A DNA stretch of 64,000 bases from Synchiropus splendidus (GCF_027744825.2 NC_071336.1:16400501-16464500), one strand, 5' to 3'. Shown: positions 50,119 through 62,554, counted from the first letter of the stretch. Notes: generated by a model not told the origin, from the letters alone. Program-made: numbers and translations.

Positions 50119-50600
50119 TAGACTTGGAGAAGGCGTAATACCGGGAGGTGCTTCGGGAGTATGGTTCTCTACTGAGGGCTGTTCAATCTCTATTCCCGGG
50201 GCGGGAGTTGTGTTCGTATACTTGGATGCAAGTCCGATGTATTCCCAGTGAGGGTTGGTCTCCGTCAGGGTGAGAAGTTCTGTCACTCTGGACAGGCTCG
50301 GAGTAGAGCCGCTGCTTCTCCACATTGAGAGGAGTCAGCTGAGGTGGTCCGGGCATCTCATCCGGATGCCCTGTACCTCCCTTTGGAGGTGTTCCAGACA
50401 CGTACAGCTGGGAGGGGACCGAGGGGTCGACCCAGGACCAGGTGGAGAGATTATATCTCTACGCTGGCCTGGGAGCGTCTCGGGATCCCCCAGTCGGAGC
50501 TGGTGGATGTCGCTCGGGAGAAGGGTGTTTGACGTGACCTCCTGAAGCTGCTGCCCCCGCGACCCGGCAACGGATAAGCGGGCGACGATGGATGGATAGT
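50119..50600 (+). mobile_element. 5'-truncated, internally deleted LINE ORF2 remnant
   Basis: The first part (about 50119-50273) translates in pieces to LEKA, YREVLREYGSLLRAVQSLF, and VRVG-like segments of a non-LTR reverse transcriptase palm region. From about 50274 it switches to the C-terminal module: VRSSVTLDRLGVEPLLLHIE, RSQLRWSGHLIRM, GRPRTRWRDYIS, LAWERLGIP and a terminal CCCCGCGACCCGGCAACGGA then TAAGCGG with a GATG-rich tail. The region between, including the catalytic part, is missing. Stops and frameshifts show it is dead. It belongs to the same family as the copy at 62965-63400. Confidence 0.8.
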
Positions 50601-53600
50601 TTTTCTTGTGAACAGCACAGAAAAGCATCATTATTTGTTTGTGTCACTTAATGCAGGCGCAGCATTTTCCATTAATTTTCCCGATAATACTTCAGATTGT
50701 GTTCGAAAAACCCTTTTCCGCTGCTGTATATTCAACTTACAGTGTTTCCTATGGGGGAGTGAGGTCACACTCTTCTGTCTCTTTGAGTCTACTAAGGAGA
50801 TGAATGTGACCTTTAAACAACTGGTTTTGGCTAAACCAGTTTATGGGGTCAATTGTGATGTTTGCTATTTTTCTTTATGCTCTTGCTTGTACTCATTAAT
50901 ATTGGTAATGTAAATTATAATTAAAAAATAGCATCAATTAAATTTTGTCATGAATTAATTTAAATGAACACATCCCTCGTGTTTATATTCAAGAAGAAAA
51001 AGATGTGCTACGTTTTCTTCTCCAGTCTGGACTCACGGCGCTCTCTATCACCTGGTGTCAGAGCCTCACTTCGCCGGCCGGCCCTGCGTGATACACGAGC
51101 TGCATTAATGAAAGTCAGAGCACTCCAAAATATTGCCTCATTCCCAGTGACTGTAATGCAGACGTTAATAAACTTAGTGTGGCAGCTGCCAAGTGAGGTG
51201 CCAACCCGATCCTCAGGACCAATTATGAGTTCAACTTCCCGTTGTCAGAGGGGATAATAAATTACAAGCACTACTCTCAAGTGACATTTTCTCAGTTTTA
51301 GACTAGAAAAAAATCTGTTCATTGATGGGATCATTGTACCTTTTTCCTAACCCTGACCCTGAGAGGCTAAACGTCTCACTTAAAAATGTTCCACCCTGAA
51401 GAGTCTGAAGTGAAGTGTCAGAGAGAGAGTACAGTCACACCGTTGTGTGGTGAATGGTTACTATGCTGGATGTGCTGATCAATAAATTGACCATTGTTAG
51501 TTTATTGAAAATGATCAACAGGATAAAAATTGCTTTAAAAAATTGTTAGCAGCTGAAGAGATCCTTTGGTGACATTCCTGCCATCTCGTTTTTTTTTTTT
51601 TACCACTGCTACAAGATGCTGTTAGTGTTCCTTCACCTGGCTTATCGGTTAAAGTTTTGAGGTGCAGGCATGTTTGTTGCCCTCTTACAAGGTCACTGGA
51701 ATTTCAGTACAACCTGTTTTTAATATGAATGTGCTTTATTTCTTTTTTGACATTCTCCACACAGACTGATTCATTTTTTTGCAAAAACAGAAAGTACAAA
51801 CTTCCCTTCCCACATGTATTTAAAATGGAGAACTTGTTTTCTTCCACTTGGGCTTTTGATGTATATCAAACCTGACAACTTCAAGCTGAGAAGAAAACAA
51901 ATGACCTTGCCTTTAGAGAACTGCAGAGGTATCAGAAAAAGTGTAAACTAGTTTGAAACCAGAGAATCGAGTTTTTGGAGACATCTGACAGAATCCAGTC
52001 TGAGCCAGATGACTTGTGATGTGACGCAGCAGAAATGGAGGAGATTTTTGGCTGAGGTGAAGATTTAAAAAAAGGAGCTGAGCTGCTTCGATTCCCTGAT
52101 CAGAGACGTAAACAGAAAGGAGCATTTGCTCTGTATTGTCAGGTAGTTATAGGTCAGGTTTCCCTGTCGACATGTTGTAATACGTCTTTGCATTATAATG
52201 AAATACTCAACCATCCGATGGCTGGTATAATGGTCAATCTTTAGAAGTTGCAACCAGAGAGCTCTACTCTTCGACATTACATTCTTTTAGGTTTGGATTT
52301 TCTTGGACAGTAAGACACTGATTTTGGGCGAAATACTACCTTTTAGCCTCAAAGGGAGGTTGAGAGGATTCAGACTCGATTCACAGTGAGTTGGTCAAAG
52401 GTAGCCTGACCTTGAAGGACATGGCTGCTGTTTTAATAGCTTGCGGAAGACATCTCAGATGGTACCTAAGCCTGTCCAAGAGGGAAATTCGGGTGTCAGA
52501 GTCAGCACCACAATTGAAAGTTCCAAAGTTGTTCTAGCGAACATGAAGGTATCTGATGAGTTTCTGTCTGAGTGAGTGTTGTGTGCTGGGATGGACTTAT
52601 TGGTTTCCTCTGGAGAATGCGATGTACTGCGGGTGGAGGGACCTGAGAGAGAGCTACACTGACCTAGCTCAGATTAGTGCAGGGCTTGTATAAGGGAGTC
52701 AGGAGGAGCAGATTATAGAAGTATAAGGTGGGTCAGTGTGAACAAGTACTTCATGAGCTGGCCAGAGCACGAGGAGTGGATGGGAGTTCAGTCTGAGCAA
52801 TAGACTGTAGAGGTCAAGAGAGAAGTAAAGACATGCAGAAGATTAGAAAAGCCTGGCGAATATTTATGAAGAGGGCCAACTGGAAGATGGGGCCGGGCAG
52901 ATTACTCACTAGGTGGTCGGGAGGAGCAGAGAAGGTGATGAGGTTGGTGCTGGGCATATATGCACAGAGGTGAAGAGATAATGAGGAAATGTGTAGTAGT
53001 GCAGGGGAAGTACTGTATGAAGAAGGGAGGATGAGCTGAGTCGGTGAAAATACTGCAGAAAATGTAAGGCATGATAAGAGGAGGAGGGGAAGACAGTAGA
53101 CAACAGTGAGGTGATGAGAGGTTGGGAAGTAGGGAGGATTACAGAATATGATGTTGGTTTTTATCATGAGGGCGTCTTCCCATGACAGGGGCAGCTCCTG
53201 CCTCAATGAAGTAGCCATATGAACCGTTCATCCTCCCGTTTCTTCAGCCAGATGTTTGTGTATGGCTTTTGGATTAGGGATGTGGTCAAAATCATTTCCT
53301 GACTAGTAACACGAGCTGGTAAGCCGACTCAGTGGCCAGTCCTCAGTCCTCCTCATGCCTCATACACACATAAGATGGAGTATTTATCATGGATGAAAAC
53401 ATCGTCCACCGAACGCAACAGCAATACACTGTATGTGCAGCTGAAAGTACAGCAAGTAGAGGCTCTACGGAGCCAGCTCTGTAGAACCACAGGAGCTCAC
53501 TCACGTTAGGAGCCGGTTTCTTTCTTTTTTTCATGTTGAAGATTGGTCATAATGCGTATCTACGCTGAGCAAAAGCAGAAAGGGGGGGTGAGTGGCACAG

Positions 53601-53865
53601 GCGGCAGGGTTGTGCTTGCACAGGCGCCATTGGTGCTCAGGCTACACGCTGGTCTGTCGAAGAAAGTGAATAAAAGGCAACAGTGTAGTCAGTGGGAAAA
53701 AACTGTTCCTCAATACATGTTTATTTAAGCTCAAGCTGCTCAAGCGGGCAACACAAGTAACTCAATAGTAGTCCACACTCTGATCAACATACAATCGCTC
53801 AGACTAAAAGCAAATATCACAAGTATCAATGTTCCTGTCTTTATCAATCAGTCTGAGAACATACA
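50601..53865. other. Intronic DNA, no gene seen, one purine-rich stretch
   Basis: From about 52600 to 53150 the + strand is purine-rich (many GAGG, GGAGGAGCAGA and GAAGATTAG runs), which produces a 134-codon Ser/Leu/Pro-rich frame on the minus strand at 52814-53218. This composition effect explains the frame. I cannot tell whether the stretch is a decayed transposon. No exon or structured RNA is evident elsewhere. Confidence 0.4.
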
Positions 53866-54095
53866 CACACATACACACACACACACACGTTTGTATTACT
53901 CTGCTCATTGCCATGACTGTAGCCTCTCACCCTACACCTAACCATCTAAAACAAATGACTATACTTAACCAGGACTCTGAACCAAACTGAAACCTAATTA
54001 TAATGACTTAGTTATTTTGACGTTTTCATCCTCAAATTGAGGCTTGGAATGTCCCCACAAAGCAAAATGTCCTCTGAAGTAGGTGTGTTTCTGAG
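53866..54095 (+). repeat. CA microsatellite with associated fish repeat
   Basis: CACACACATACACACACACA is followed by CGTTTGTATTACTCTGCTC, CACCCTACACCTAACCATC, AACCTAATTATAATGACTTA and GGAATGTCCCCACAAAGC then AAAATGTCC. The order CA-repeat, 'cgtttgtatt', 'aaccctaacc'-like, then 'atgtccccacaa' matches a repeat widely scattered in teleost genomes. No coding content. Confidence 0.55.
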
Positions 54096-55772
54096 AGCTT
54101 TTTTGTCACTGCACTCTTATTTCTAAGTGTAGTTTCTTGCTTCTGCTGGTTCTCTCAGTCACACACCTTGTGTGGTGCACATGGATCTTATTCAGTGTAT
54201 GTTCAGTGTCCTCTTCTTCTCTCTTTCATCTTCCAACTGCAGCAGAGTACTTTCAAAGCAAGAGAGAGCTAAACTCAGTTGGCTGACGCTAAGTTTGGAA
54301 TCAGTGTAATTACTTCTTCTTAGAAAATTAGTTGTCCTAGCAGCTTCATTATTTAGTTTAGGTTAACCGACCATATAATGAACCCTTTGGACATCAGCTT
54401 TTTAAAGATTCCACCATGTTCAGGGTTGTTTAAACGTTGTCTTCAAGGATGGCTGAAGCGCTGTCTGTGGGGATTTAGTGAATGAACTTTGCCTTTCAAA
54501 AACATTTTCATCAAAAGATTGTGGGAAAGAGATTTTTAAACGAGTGGAAAATGCATGGAATATGGTCATTTACGGAAACCAATGAGGCTTATTTTCACAG
54601 CCTCTAGTGTTTACCTTGATGTTTATTCTACTGCCCTCCCTCTAGACTTTCAAACACAATAACGTGCTGCTTGAATTTGCTCAAAACTGCTGAGTGGAAC
54701 CTGCCAGCCTGCCAGTGGTTTCTTCTGCACCCCAGACCGCGCCCGATTATTCGCCACAAACCTGAAACACAGCCTAATGGGCCAGTAAGTTCTGAACATG
54801 TAAGCAGACTAATTGCTTCTTGTTGGCAGGTGAAGTTCTCGCTGACAATTGATTTGTACGTTGGCGCCGCGAGCGCCTCTCGCTGCTGCCACTGCAGCTG
54901 TTGGATTGAAAGAGCTCATTTCACGCTCTGATGAGCTGAGAGACACTTTTGAATCGTCAGAAATTGACCTGCCTGCATAATTTAAACCCTGAGCTGATAA
55001 ATACCTTTTTTTTCCACATGATTGTTGGTGCTGGATGCTCATTGTTTTATTTATCCGGCATGCCTTTACTGTCTAATTCTATTTTACATGAGTTTTAAAG
55101 ATTGTTTGTGTCCAGCGTGCCTTCAACACATTGTTCATTCTTTAACACGACAACCTTTAGTTGAGGTTATATTCTCTTTCCTTCCAGAGGTGGTGAGCCA
55201 CGTCACCATGGTGACGGTAATCAGTCCATAGCTAGTACTGCTGCTTATTATTCTCAACTCATCCGTCTTGTGTTGTTTGTTTTTATATCTGATGAGTGTT
55301 ACCCGGGGGAGGTCAGCCACGTCGACATGTCCAAGGACCCAAATAAATAGAGTCACAAATATTGCAAGTGTGAATGTGTCGCTATGCATGAAGTCAGCCG
55401 TGTGTGACCACAGCAGGCTGAGCAGGTTTGGTTGTCTTTATCCACAAACAAAGACGGTCAGTCAGCAGCTTAGCTCATGTGGCTGCGGTTTTGTTTCTGC
55501 ATTTGTTTAGCTGTGTCATTAGCGCATGAGAACGTGTGTCACTCCTGAAACAACGATATGAGTTGAGCCCACGATGTATCAGGAGCAGTGTCCCGGGTGC
55601 TCGAATGTCACCTGCAGCTGTAATCATCCAGCAGAAGCACTTAAATCGACCCAACCGATTGATTCATCTTCAGCAGCTCCGGAGACTGTCTGTCTAAACA
55701 TGAGCACATATTTCTAAGAGCTTTCCTCGGGATGGAATAACAAGTATTGATCTCAATTCTTTTCTCTTTTAG
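54096..55772. other. Distal 10-kb intron up to the exon C acceptor
   Basis: No exon other than exon C at its end. The 54650-54990 stretch is non-repetitive, GC-moderate and has few low-complexity runs, so it would be a reasonable place to test for conserved non-coding sequence. One sequence alone cannot show this. Confidence 0.35.
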
Positions 55773-55849
55773 GATCACTGCTTCTATCACGGCCACGTGA
55801 GAGGACATCCTGATTCGTGGGTGGCTGTCAGCACTTGCTTCGGAGTCAG
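55773..55849 (+). CDS. ADAM metalloprotease (meltrin type), prodomain exon C
   Basis: Internal coding exon of 77 nt in phase 0. The acceptor is CTTTTCTCTTTTAG ending at 55772, and the donor is CAG|GTAGCG at 55850, a GT donor weaker than the other two. It encodes DHCFYHGHVRGHPDSWVAVS then TCFGV, and the final AG would give Arg or Ser with the next exon. The arrangement (D/G)HC-x-Y-x-G-x-V-x-G then DS-x-V-x-(L/V)-(S/C)-T-C-x-G is the hallmark of ADAM prodomains. Both prodomain cysteines (residues 3 and 22 of the exon) are present. The DSWV run resembles ADAM13/33, and HGHVRG also occurs in ADAM12. The following exon should start with GL(I/L) and continue the prodomain to the cysteine switch and furin site; nothing fitting was found from 55850 to 64000. 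The long introns would suit ADAM12, which is very large in mammals, so I leave the symbol blank. Confidence 0.94.
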
Positions 55850-58610
55850 GTAGCGACAGACTGCGTTGACGGCTTTTATATTGTGTCTTTCATTGTTGTG
55901 AGAGCTGGAGTGAAACAAATCTGGTGTGACGTTGGATCAATCCTCGCAGGCCTCAGTGACTTTGAGTGTCTGTGTGAGGAAAGCGAGAACACATGATTAA
56001 AGCAAACAGTAGAATCCACAGATGGATTTATTTATTGGATCGACTATCACAGATCTGGGCAGCGGGCAGCCCCGGGGACGAATGCGGTTTTTCAACAGTC
56101 TATGTCCGAGTCAAAACAGAAAATGGTATTTTTATGAAATAGCCAGCATTGTTTCTCTGAAGTCTTGACATGAAGTATACATCTGGTGTATGAAATTTGT
56201 AGGTCTAAAACGTATTCTCTTGTGTCTTTTGTTCCTTTTCCAAGTTTAATTTTCCTTTTTACCTCAATGTTACCGAACATTACTTTTCAAAAATTAGATT
56301 ATTTTCTTCTCAGTACCTTATATACTATTTATTCTACCATTTATCTGCCACTTAGCAAAAAGATAGGTGTATCGGCAACACCAGAATGCAGCAGTACCAC
56401 CCAACATGCTGCGAATAACCATCTCATTGGTGACCCTAACCCGACAAAATGACATGATCCAAATAATTCAGTTGCTGAAAAAGGCAAGACAAATCAGCCT
56501 AAGACTCGCAGTAAATGTCTGCGGTCCAGTGAGCCGTCATCAAGCTGGTGCATGAATCCTTCGAACCTCCCTTTTAAGTACAATGGAGCATGCCATCGTG
56601 TATGAACATTTCGGTAGAGCAGTGGGTCCAAGCTTTTTTGTAGTTTCCTCCAAAAATCTAAATTAATTGGACTTTTCAGGGAACACAAAATCAGGATTTT
56701 GTTTTTATTTGAAACCAGCCAGCCCTACAGCATATGCGAGCTTCAGCTGTCACTTGCACCACAGGACTTTTGGCAATCGGGACATCAATAATAGCTATTC
56801 TAAATTCAAGTCACGGGCCGGTGACCTATTCAATTATGTTGCACTTTATAAAGCGATGCAGCAGTCTGCTCTCTTTGCTTCTAAAACGCTCTATAGCCTG
56901 CCACAGTCTTGTAAAGCAGAACCACTTGAGGGGCCACAAGACAGAAATGGAGCTGCTATTTTTTTCCTAGAACTGAACTTGAGCTTGAGATAGCAGACAT
57001 ATCTGACTCAGCTGGGTTCCGCCAACCTTCTCTGTCAATGGAAAGCTTCCTTTGCAGGTTCAGGTCCTCTGTGGTCAATGATAAGTATTTGTCAACAAAG
57101 CCATGTGTGTTTAACAGTTAAACACACACCTGTTTAACTGTCTATGGCAGCAGATTCCTTTTCATTCCTTTAAGGTTCACACTTGAATGGAGGCAATAGT
57201 TGTCAGGCAAATGTGTCAAGCAACTGTTGAGAACCCCAAATTCTGAGGAGAAACTATAGTTATCATATCACTGTGTCTGGCAGACGACCCGGTTCACCCT
57301 TCACTCTCACTGCTCTGGAATCCCGTCCTTGCTAGCATGAATACCAACTTCAATATAAATCAATGGCTGTGTGAGCATTTAAGTTTAACAATATGAACTC
57401 CCTTCCTCGTCACTCCCCTTGCGCGCCCTCACTGTGTCAGAGAAATGACTATTGTGATCCGCTTTAGGGATCCAGGCAGAGGTTTTTAGAGTCTTAGAAT
57501 TTCACAGAGTCAGACTGATATTAATGTAGAGCGTCTTGCGTGTGGCTGGGATTGAAGCTTCTAGCGCCGCCGGAGGATGTGTCCTAAAATGTATATTCAT
57601 GACTGTGATCCAATAAAAGAGACATCAAGTCGCAGCTCAGCAGGGCTCCAGCACCAGTGAATCTAACGCTGTTTAAGTAAATCTAAAAGAGATTAAAGTT
57701 TCCAGAAGTTTTGGAATGAAGTTCCCTCTTCGCTATCATAGTCAGTGTGGTGTCGGGCTAACACTTTTGCCGGCACTCCCTGGTCCCAGTGTCCTGATCT
57801 GGGAACGGCGCCAACAGGCGCTTGTTGACAGCAGCTTTGATGGGAACGGAGCGGACGGAAAAGAGAATCGAATTCTGCTGGCCCAAAGAACATAAAAGAC
57901 ACTTCAGATGACTGGGATTGAAGCGTCTCCTGAGTTGATCGATGTCGGGGTTTTTTTTTTCAGGAAATGAAAAAGTGTAGAGAGGTGCAAGAAAAAGATT
58001 TGTCCAGTTGAGATTAAAACCACTTAAAGACCGTCTTATGGTATTTTAGTTACATAATCCGGATGAAACAGCACTTTTAATCAGAGTCTACTTGATGCGG
58101 ACGTCTTAATGGCAGCAAATGGAGCTGGCTCTTCGAAACCACAACAAATCCTTTTGAAATGTTTTCAGAAAAATGATATTTTTTGTCTACAGTTCACCCT
58201 GTTGCCGTGGTTTGTTGCTCACTGATTGTTAATTCTAACATCTGTGTTGTGGTTTTACTTTTACTTTTATGTTCGCATTTATGTCTGGTGCTCAGTTCCA
58301 CCCCTACGGAGCGGAAACTGCGAAACTAAGGATCCGATAAGACAGGAAATCAATAAATATTAATAATAAATATTAATAATAATTCATTAATTAATAGAAC
58401 AGCTCTCCAGACAACAGGGAACCTTTGTCAGTGCAGGAGTTCCTGGTCCACTGATCACACTGACGCACAAGACACGTGGCAGCTAGGATGATAACAACAA
58501 CAACAAACATGGAGGAACACCTGAACAAAAGGAAACAAAAGCATCTGTTTGCTTTTGTTCAGGGATGTTTTTCACTGCGCAATGGTCAGGGTTTCCACTA
58601 CTCTGAATGG
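55850..58610. other. Start of the intron after exon C, no gene seen
   Basis: I looked for the next prodomain exon, which should begin by completing an Arg/Ser codon and read GL(I/L) soon after, and found none. A perfect palindrome with 12-bp arms (TGTGTGTTTAAC / GTTAAACACACA) sits at 57104-57128. A TAATAATAAATATTAATAAT low-complexity run lies at 58355-58395. Confidence 0.45.
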
Positions 58611-58614
58611 TAGA

Positions 58615-58657
58615 GTAGGGTTAGGGTTAACCCTAACCCTAACCCTAACCCTAACCC
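58615..58657. repeat. Head-to-head interstitial telomeric repeat
   Basis: GTAGGG and TTAGGG are followed by TTAA and then four CCCTAA units plus CCC. The junction forms a perfect 26-bp palindrome at 58616-58641 centred between 58628 and 58629. The motif is the vertebrate telomere hexamer, with the strand switching from G-rich to C-rich as in a telomere-telomere join. The tract is very short (about two forward and four and a half reverse units), so a hairpin-based expansion or a break-repair insertion is as likely as a fusion relic. Confidence 0.9.
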
Positions 58658-61600
58658 ATGCAGATATTTTCAAGACATTAAGAGCTTTAGTTTAAATAAG
58701 GTGATATAAAAACTTACATACATAGCCACCATCGTGATTTGTTGTGCTATTGTCAAACTGATACTGTTTAAATGTATGTATGGGCCCATCATTTTATTCA
58801 GTAATTCATTTGCATTTTACTGCACAAGAGCAACAGTAACATTACAGCTGCGTCCACACAGAGCTGATATTTTCCGTGCTAGTGCTTCATAAAAATGTTT
58901 TACATGAATCTATTGAAAATGACGTACAAATATGCTGTACATTTTCCAGGCCGATTGTAGGCGCTGTAATGCTCTACAAACAAAATACGAAGATAGCAAG
59001 CTCAACGTTAGTGTTGCTAAAGCAAGTTCCGCACCACTACCTGACTGTTACAGCAACAATATTCTATATGTATTCAATAAGTATCTACGTAAATAGATAA
59101 AATGCATGCGATAATGGTATGCGAGCAGGTTGCGGGAGGTCTTCAGCCACTCGGACAACTGGGCCTTGGGTTCAGCAGTACAAGCAACACTGTTCACAGG
59201 TGACAGCAGTTACAGATGTGACTATTGATTTGAATTTCACTGTTAAAGAGTTCCATTTCTGGGGGCTTAACTAAAGCTCCACAGTCAAACATTAGCATTA
59301 AACTTCCTGTACTCACTTGAAAGGCTTAATGAATGTAATGAAATTGAATCGTGTTTTAAGAGTCCCTGGCCGCTTGTCTCTTCTTTGATTCCAGCTCACA
59401 TCTCATTCTGCTGTGAACATCCAGCCTTGGTCTGGTTAGGGACGCACACAAAAGAGCTACTCCCTGAAGTGGTGATTTTGTTGATAGGGCTGCGTAACGC
59501 TCACAGGATGGAAGATAATGATGCGAAAGGAAGAAGGAGAGAAATCACCGCGAGAATGACGGCTGTAGGGGGAGATGTCACCGTTGTTCTTGGAGACGTG
59601 ATGAAAGCCCTGTGTCAGGGTCACTCTGTCTGTCTGACATCTCCGGCAATGGAGGCGCTCTCCTCATAAACTGTTAGACGTTCTCAAATCAGCGTCGTGA
59701 CTCGTCGCCCCCATCACTCTCATTAGTGAGCTCTAAACAGACAGGATGGTCATGAAGGCTGAGATAAAGTCTTTCTCCGCCTCACAGATAAACACTTGTT
59801 ACAGATGGGAGGCCGCATCTCTCTCAGGAGTTTCTTTAGTTTCTTTTAAACATTCACTGGGTTTTCAGTCGTGGCACAGAGGAGTAAGATATTCCCAGAG
59901 CTCATCTGGTGGAGCTCGGTCAGCCATTAGAGTGGTCTTACAAGACACCAGCGTCCTGTGGACTTCCTCCAAGTCTCTCACAGGTGACACAACCATGCAA
60001 TTTACTGTGCAATGTATTTATCAATCGTTGAAACACGGCACAGCAATTTGTGATAATCTTGTATTCATTTTTAAAAGCTTGCAAGTGGTCTTTGTTGAAT
60101 TGCAAAGTTGAACAATCCTTCAACTTACTCAGGCCTACTGTATTATGAACATAGAAATCAGATGGACTAACCGTAGTTAGCAGGACACATAGTGTATCAT
60201 GACTGTAAACGAAACGCTACTGTCATATTTGAATTGACTTGATCAGCTGGTTCATCTTAGCCATCCTATAATGAAACCCTTCAGACTTATAGCTAGGATT
60301 TTGAAACAAGGCGTCTCTACTGGACTCACCTGGCTGAGTCAAATAACAAATTGAGCTCAGTAGCTGTTGCCACAATAACACTGTCAGTCTAAATAAGTTT
60401 AACTTTCCTGCTTTTTCCCCGGTCATCACCTTCAAACAACCCATCAATAACAGCTCACTCCCATGCCAAGAGTGTTGCGATTTGCGCAATGTGGACACCT
60501 GCGAGATGAGCCTGGTAAACAATTATGGCCTGGATCAGCGAATTCTGATCACATTCAGCGAAATTATTGAGCACAAACACCATTTTCATGGAAACCAGTG
60601 TGATGACGCTGACACGGTGTAGCATCTTACAAGCACTAATAATGGCAAATTTAGGGTGTTCTGTCCTCCGGACGCCCAGTCGCTATCATCTCCTCGAGTT
60701 GTAGTGTGTGGTAGTCTGATGCAACTGTCACTAAAGGAGACCGACTGTTTGTATCTTGTTGGGTATATACAGTATATTTGTGTTGGGAATCAGGCCTGTG
60801 CTCCATCACTCTCTTCCGGGATGCATCTCCATCAGTCACTCATCTGAATGCGCCGCACACAATCCAGTGGTGGAAGTGGTGGAGTTTTGTTTGACTGGCA
60901 TTTTATTTCTGGAGCTTTCAGTGAAATGATCGCTCTACGAACAGAGTGTGTGGTTTTAAAAGGTAGCAGGATGCATTTATCCCCTCCTCTTTGACTGAGG
61001 ACATGTTTAAGATGCATTTTTGAGGTAACGCAAACTCTGCTGTCTGAGGAAGCTTTTTCAAAGCCAAGTCATTGCACCAAATTGGAGTCAACATTTGACT
61101 TGATCTTTGGTGCGGAAACATTAGCAGTAACGTCTGTGTTGTCAGGGAGCGAAGGAGTTGAGTTACTGTTCAAAAACTGTGTTCAACACATAAATACAGA
61201 TGCAAATGTTGTTTAGCATTTGCTTAAAACTCTCATGTGTCTGTAGACCGTGAGGGAATGTGCAAGAATTAAAACAGGTGCTAACAAAGTTTCAGCTTTG
61301 CCCCTCACTTCTCTTATCTGCTGGTGTTCTGCCTGCTCTGTTTTCCTCCGACACCCTACATAGCGAAGCACATTCATCCGCCCGCAACTTTCACGCTACC
61401 ATGTTATTTTATTGACTCAGGATGCATTGCTATATTTAAGGTTGAACTGAAAGCCAGACACAAAATAGAAAAACGACTGTCTCTAAATACCAATCTGAAA
61501 GCTTCCATCAGGAGTGTGAATCACAAATGACAGGCCCGCTCATTTCCGCCCAGCCAATCGGAGTTTCTTTGTGTCGGCTGTGACTGCCGCAGAATAAAAT

Positions 61601-62554
61601 GGCTACTTCTGTAAAATGCACTCAGAGGAAGTCAAATAGTTTTCATAGCTGCTGTGGCCATGACTCATTATTACTGAAGCTCGGCACAATAATAGATTTT
61701 CAAGATGGCGACGGAGAATTAGAAAATACAGACGTCGGCTCTGGTCGGCCTAATGCCTTTGACAAATTAAAATCCAATAGTCCTAAAGTGACCTCAGACT
61801 CTCAGATCTGTCACTCTATTTTCTGAATCAATGTTATGCAGAGTTATCTTTTTAAAGTGAATTATTTATCATGCTGGGGCCAGATATTCACTTCCCCCAT
61901 CAATGAAGAGGCTAATGTTTATGCATGACCTCTTAACCATGTTTGTCAATTATGCTGAACATCATGAGGTCGCTAGGTGCTGTAGTTCTCTGGGCAGTCA
62001 GTTTCTACAGTAAGTAAAAGTAAGATGTCGTAAGATGTGTTCCCTGATAATCGATTTCACTGGTGTTGAGTCCCAGTTTAAGTGTCATTGTCCCTTATAA
62101 TAGGACTTTTATAACTGAGAGTGATGTTTGCAAGTGATATTGAGACTGATGTTTGAAGATGTGGATGGTATAAGTGACAGGAGTGCAGGGATTATGAATG
62201 ATAATGATGGCTCCTTCATCTGTCGCCCAGTTAGAGCACCGACTCTGCATGAATGTCTGATGAAGGATCGGCTGCGGTCAAAGTCATTAACTCTCATTGA
62301 CTAGAGGTCACAGATATCTAAGTGTGGCGTCTGAAAAGTGAGATCAATCGACGAAATGTAGTCAGTAAAGAATCCTCTTGAACAGGGAGCAGTCTCTTGG
62401 ACCTTTGGATGGTTCCCCCGAGGTCGCACTAGTGCTCCAATAATTTACCATCACTTTTACAGATTTAGTCTTAGTCACAGATTTTTTTATCTATTTACTT
62501 GGGTTGGCAAGGATGAGCAGTCGAGCGTCACTTTTTGTCATCAAGGCTTTACAC
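58658..62554. other. Intronic DNA, no gene seen
   Basis: Frames up to 121 codons (59746-60111) have no domain. The interval 61540-61960 is complex, non-repetitive sequence with several AT-rich motifs (CAAATTAAAATCCAATAG, TGAATTATTTATCATG) and could be tested as conserved non-coding DNA. No splice-supported exon. Confidence 0.4.

Noticed and set aside
50335..50631. Pro/Ser-rich ORFs on the minus strand over the LINE copies at 50119 and 62965
   Set aside because: Antisense shadows of LINE ORF2 coding sequence.
52814..53218. 134-codon hydrophobic Ser/Leu/Pro-rich minus-strand ORF resembling a membrane protein
   Set aside because: Explained by a purine-rich + strand, whose complement encodes Ser, Leu, Pro and Phe; no start or splice context.
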